This document shows, one piece after another, positions 5,876 to 6,322 of a stretch of DNA of 6,322 bases (its first letter is position 1; every line of letters starts with the position of its first letter). This DNA comes from Pseudomonadota bacterium. Lineage in GTDB: Bacteria; Pseudomonadota; Alphaproteobacteria; UBA2966; CAIVPW01. Under the pieces are notes generated by a model that made no database searches, was not told where the DNA came from, and was given only the letters and a program-made list of their open reading frames with translations. The stretch lies in assembly GCA_027625125.1 (NCBI GenBank), contig JAQBXG010000098.1, forward strand, positions 1 through 6,322. The letters are read 5' to 3'. Both the position numbers and the translations under genes were made by a program.

Positions 5876-6322
5876 ATGAGTCCGATCGAAGTGTTGCGCG
5901 GCCAGCCGCAGGTGCGCGCCGCGCTGGTGGTGCCGGCCGCCGTCGTGCTGCTGTTCGGATTCTTTACCCTGAGTTCGGTCGTCGATCCACAGGCGGCAGT
6001 GCGGCACATGACCGTCGCCGTCGTCGATCTGGATGCGGGCGCGACGCTGCCGCAACGGCCGCCGGTGGCGTTCGGCGCACAGTTCGCCACCGGTTTGGCG
6101 CAGCGATTGCCGTCGCCGGTGCGGGCGATGCCGACCGAGGACGCGGCGCGGGCGGCGCTGGACCGCGGCGAGGTCAGCGCTGTAATCGTGTTCCCGGCCG
6201 GGTTCAGCGCCGCGATCGTTGCCGGCGCCGCGATCCCGATGCGGGTATTGGTGTCCGACCATCTGTCGGTCGCCGAGGCGCAATTCGGGCGGGCTCTGGC
6301 CGGGCAGGTGCAGGGCGCGGTG
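5876..6322 (+). CDS. YhgE/Pip-like or ABC-2 permease-type membrane protein, N-terminal part
   Basis: 149 residues run from ATG 5876 to the right edge with no stop. GGAG at 5866-5869, six bases before the ATG, is a good ribosome site. A short cytoplasmic N-terminus with a basic residue leads into a membrane helix (about 16-36). A periplasmic region then carries TVAVVDLDAG (46-55), an FGAQFATGLAQRL stretch and a DRGEVSAVIVFPAGFSAAI stretch. This layout (helix, then AVVxxDxG, then a segment in which values below or above a limit give 'V-I-x-P-x-x-F-S') is typical of the extracytoplasmic part of YhgE/Pip and related ABC-2-type exporters, which have several more helices at the C-terminal end beyond this window. 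The transported substrate is unknown. It is divergent from the lipoprotein gene, with 104 bases between the two starts. The family is likely; the exact subgroup cannot be told from this part. Confidence 0.75.
   Translation, partial: MSPIEVLRGQPQVRAALVVPAAVVLLFGFFTLSSVVDPQAAVRHMTVAVVDLDAGATLPQRPPVAFGAQFATGLAQRLPSPVRAMPTEDAARAALDRGEVSAVIVFPAGFSAAIVAGAAIPMRVLVSDHLSVAEAQFGRALAGQVQGAV

Noticed and set aside
4914..5879. A 321-codon open frame on the plus strand
   Set aside because: It is antisense to the lipoprotein gene and has no family features.

Overview
The window is GC-rich (roughly two thirds G+C) chromosomal DNA. The codon use, compact gene spacing, Shine-Dalgarno sites, a bacterial tRNA with encoded CCA and the protein families all suggest an alphaproteobacterium, perhaps of Rhodospirillales type. 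The taxonomic guess is inference. I see no mobile element, CRISPR array or rRNA.

Layout. Minus strand 1-1757: two adjacent genes with a 4-base stop/start overlap encode paralogous exported proteins, each with two staphylococcal-nuclease-like (TNase) domains. The downstream copy runs off the left edge. Plus strand 1834-1910: a tRNA with anticodon CAU whose acceptor stem fits tRNA-Ile2 (lysidine type) better than tRNA-Met. Plus strand 2062-2493: a small four-helix membrane protein of the DUF1761 type. It is followed by a strong hairpin at 2515-2540 and then a PqiA-like four-helix membrane protein ending at 3070. Minus strand 3046-4911: a membrane class III adenylate cyclase with a Cache-like periplasmic sensor, whose 3' end overlaps the PqiA-like gene by 25 bases. 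Minus strand 4956-5771: an unrecognised exported protein or lipoprotein directly upstream of the cyclase, probably in one operon. Plus strand 5876 to the right edge: the N-terminal part of a YhgE/Pip-like (ABC-2 permease-type) membrane protein, divergent from the lipoprotein.

How the genes fit together. The clearest units are the paired TNase-like genes, probably translationally coupled, and the lipoprotein-cyclase pair, which could be an envelope sensor feeding cAMP signalling. Almost every protein here is in or beyond the inner membrane, but nothing ties all the genes into one pathway. The most unusual region is the twin-domain TNase pair. All four domains share nearly the same cysteine spacing, while the nuclease active-site residues remain only in the second domain of each protein, and one calcium ligand is replaced in both.
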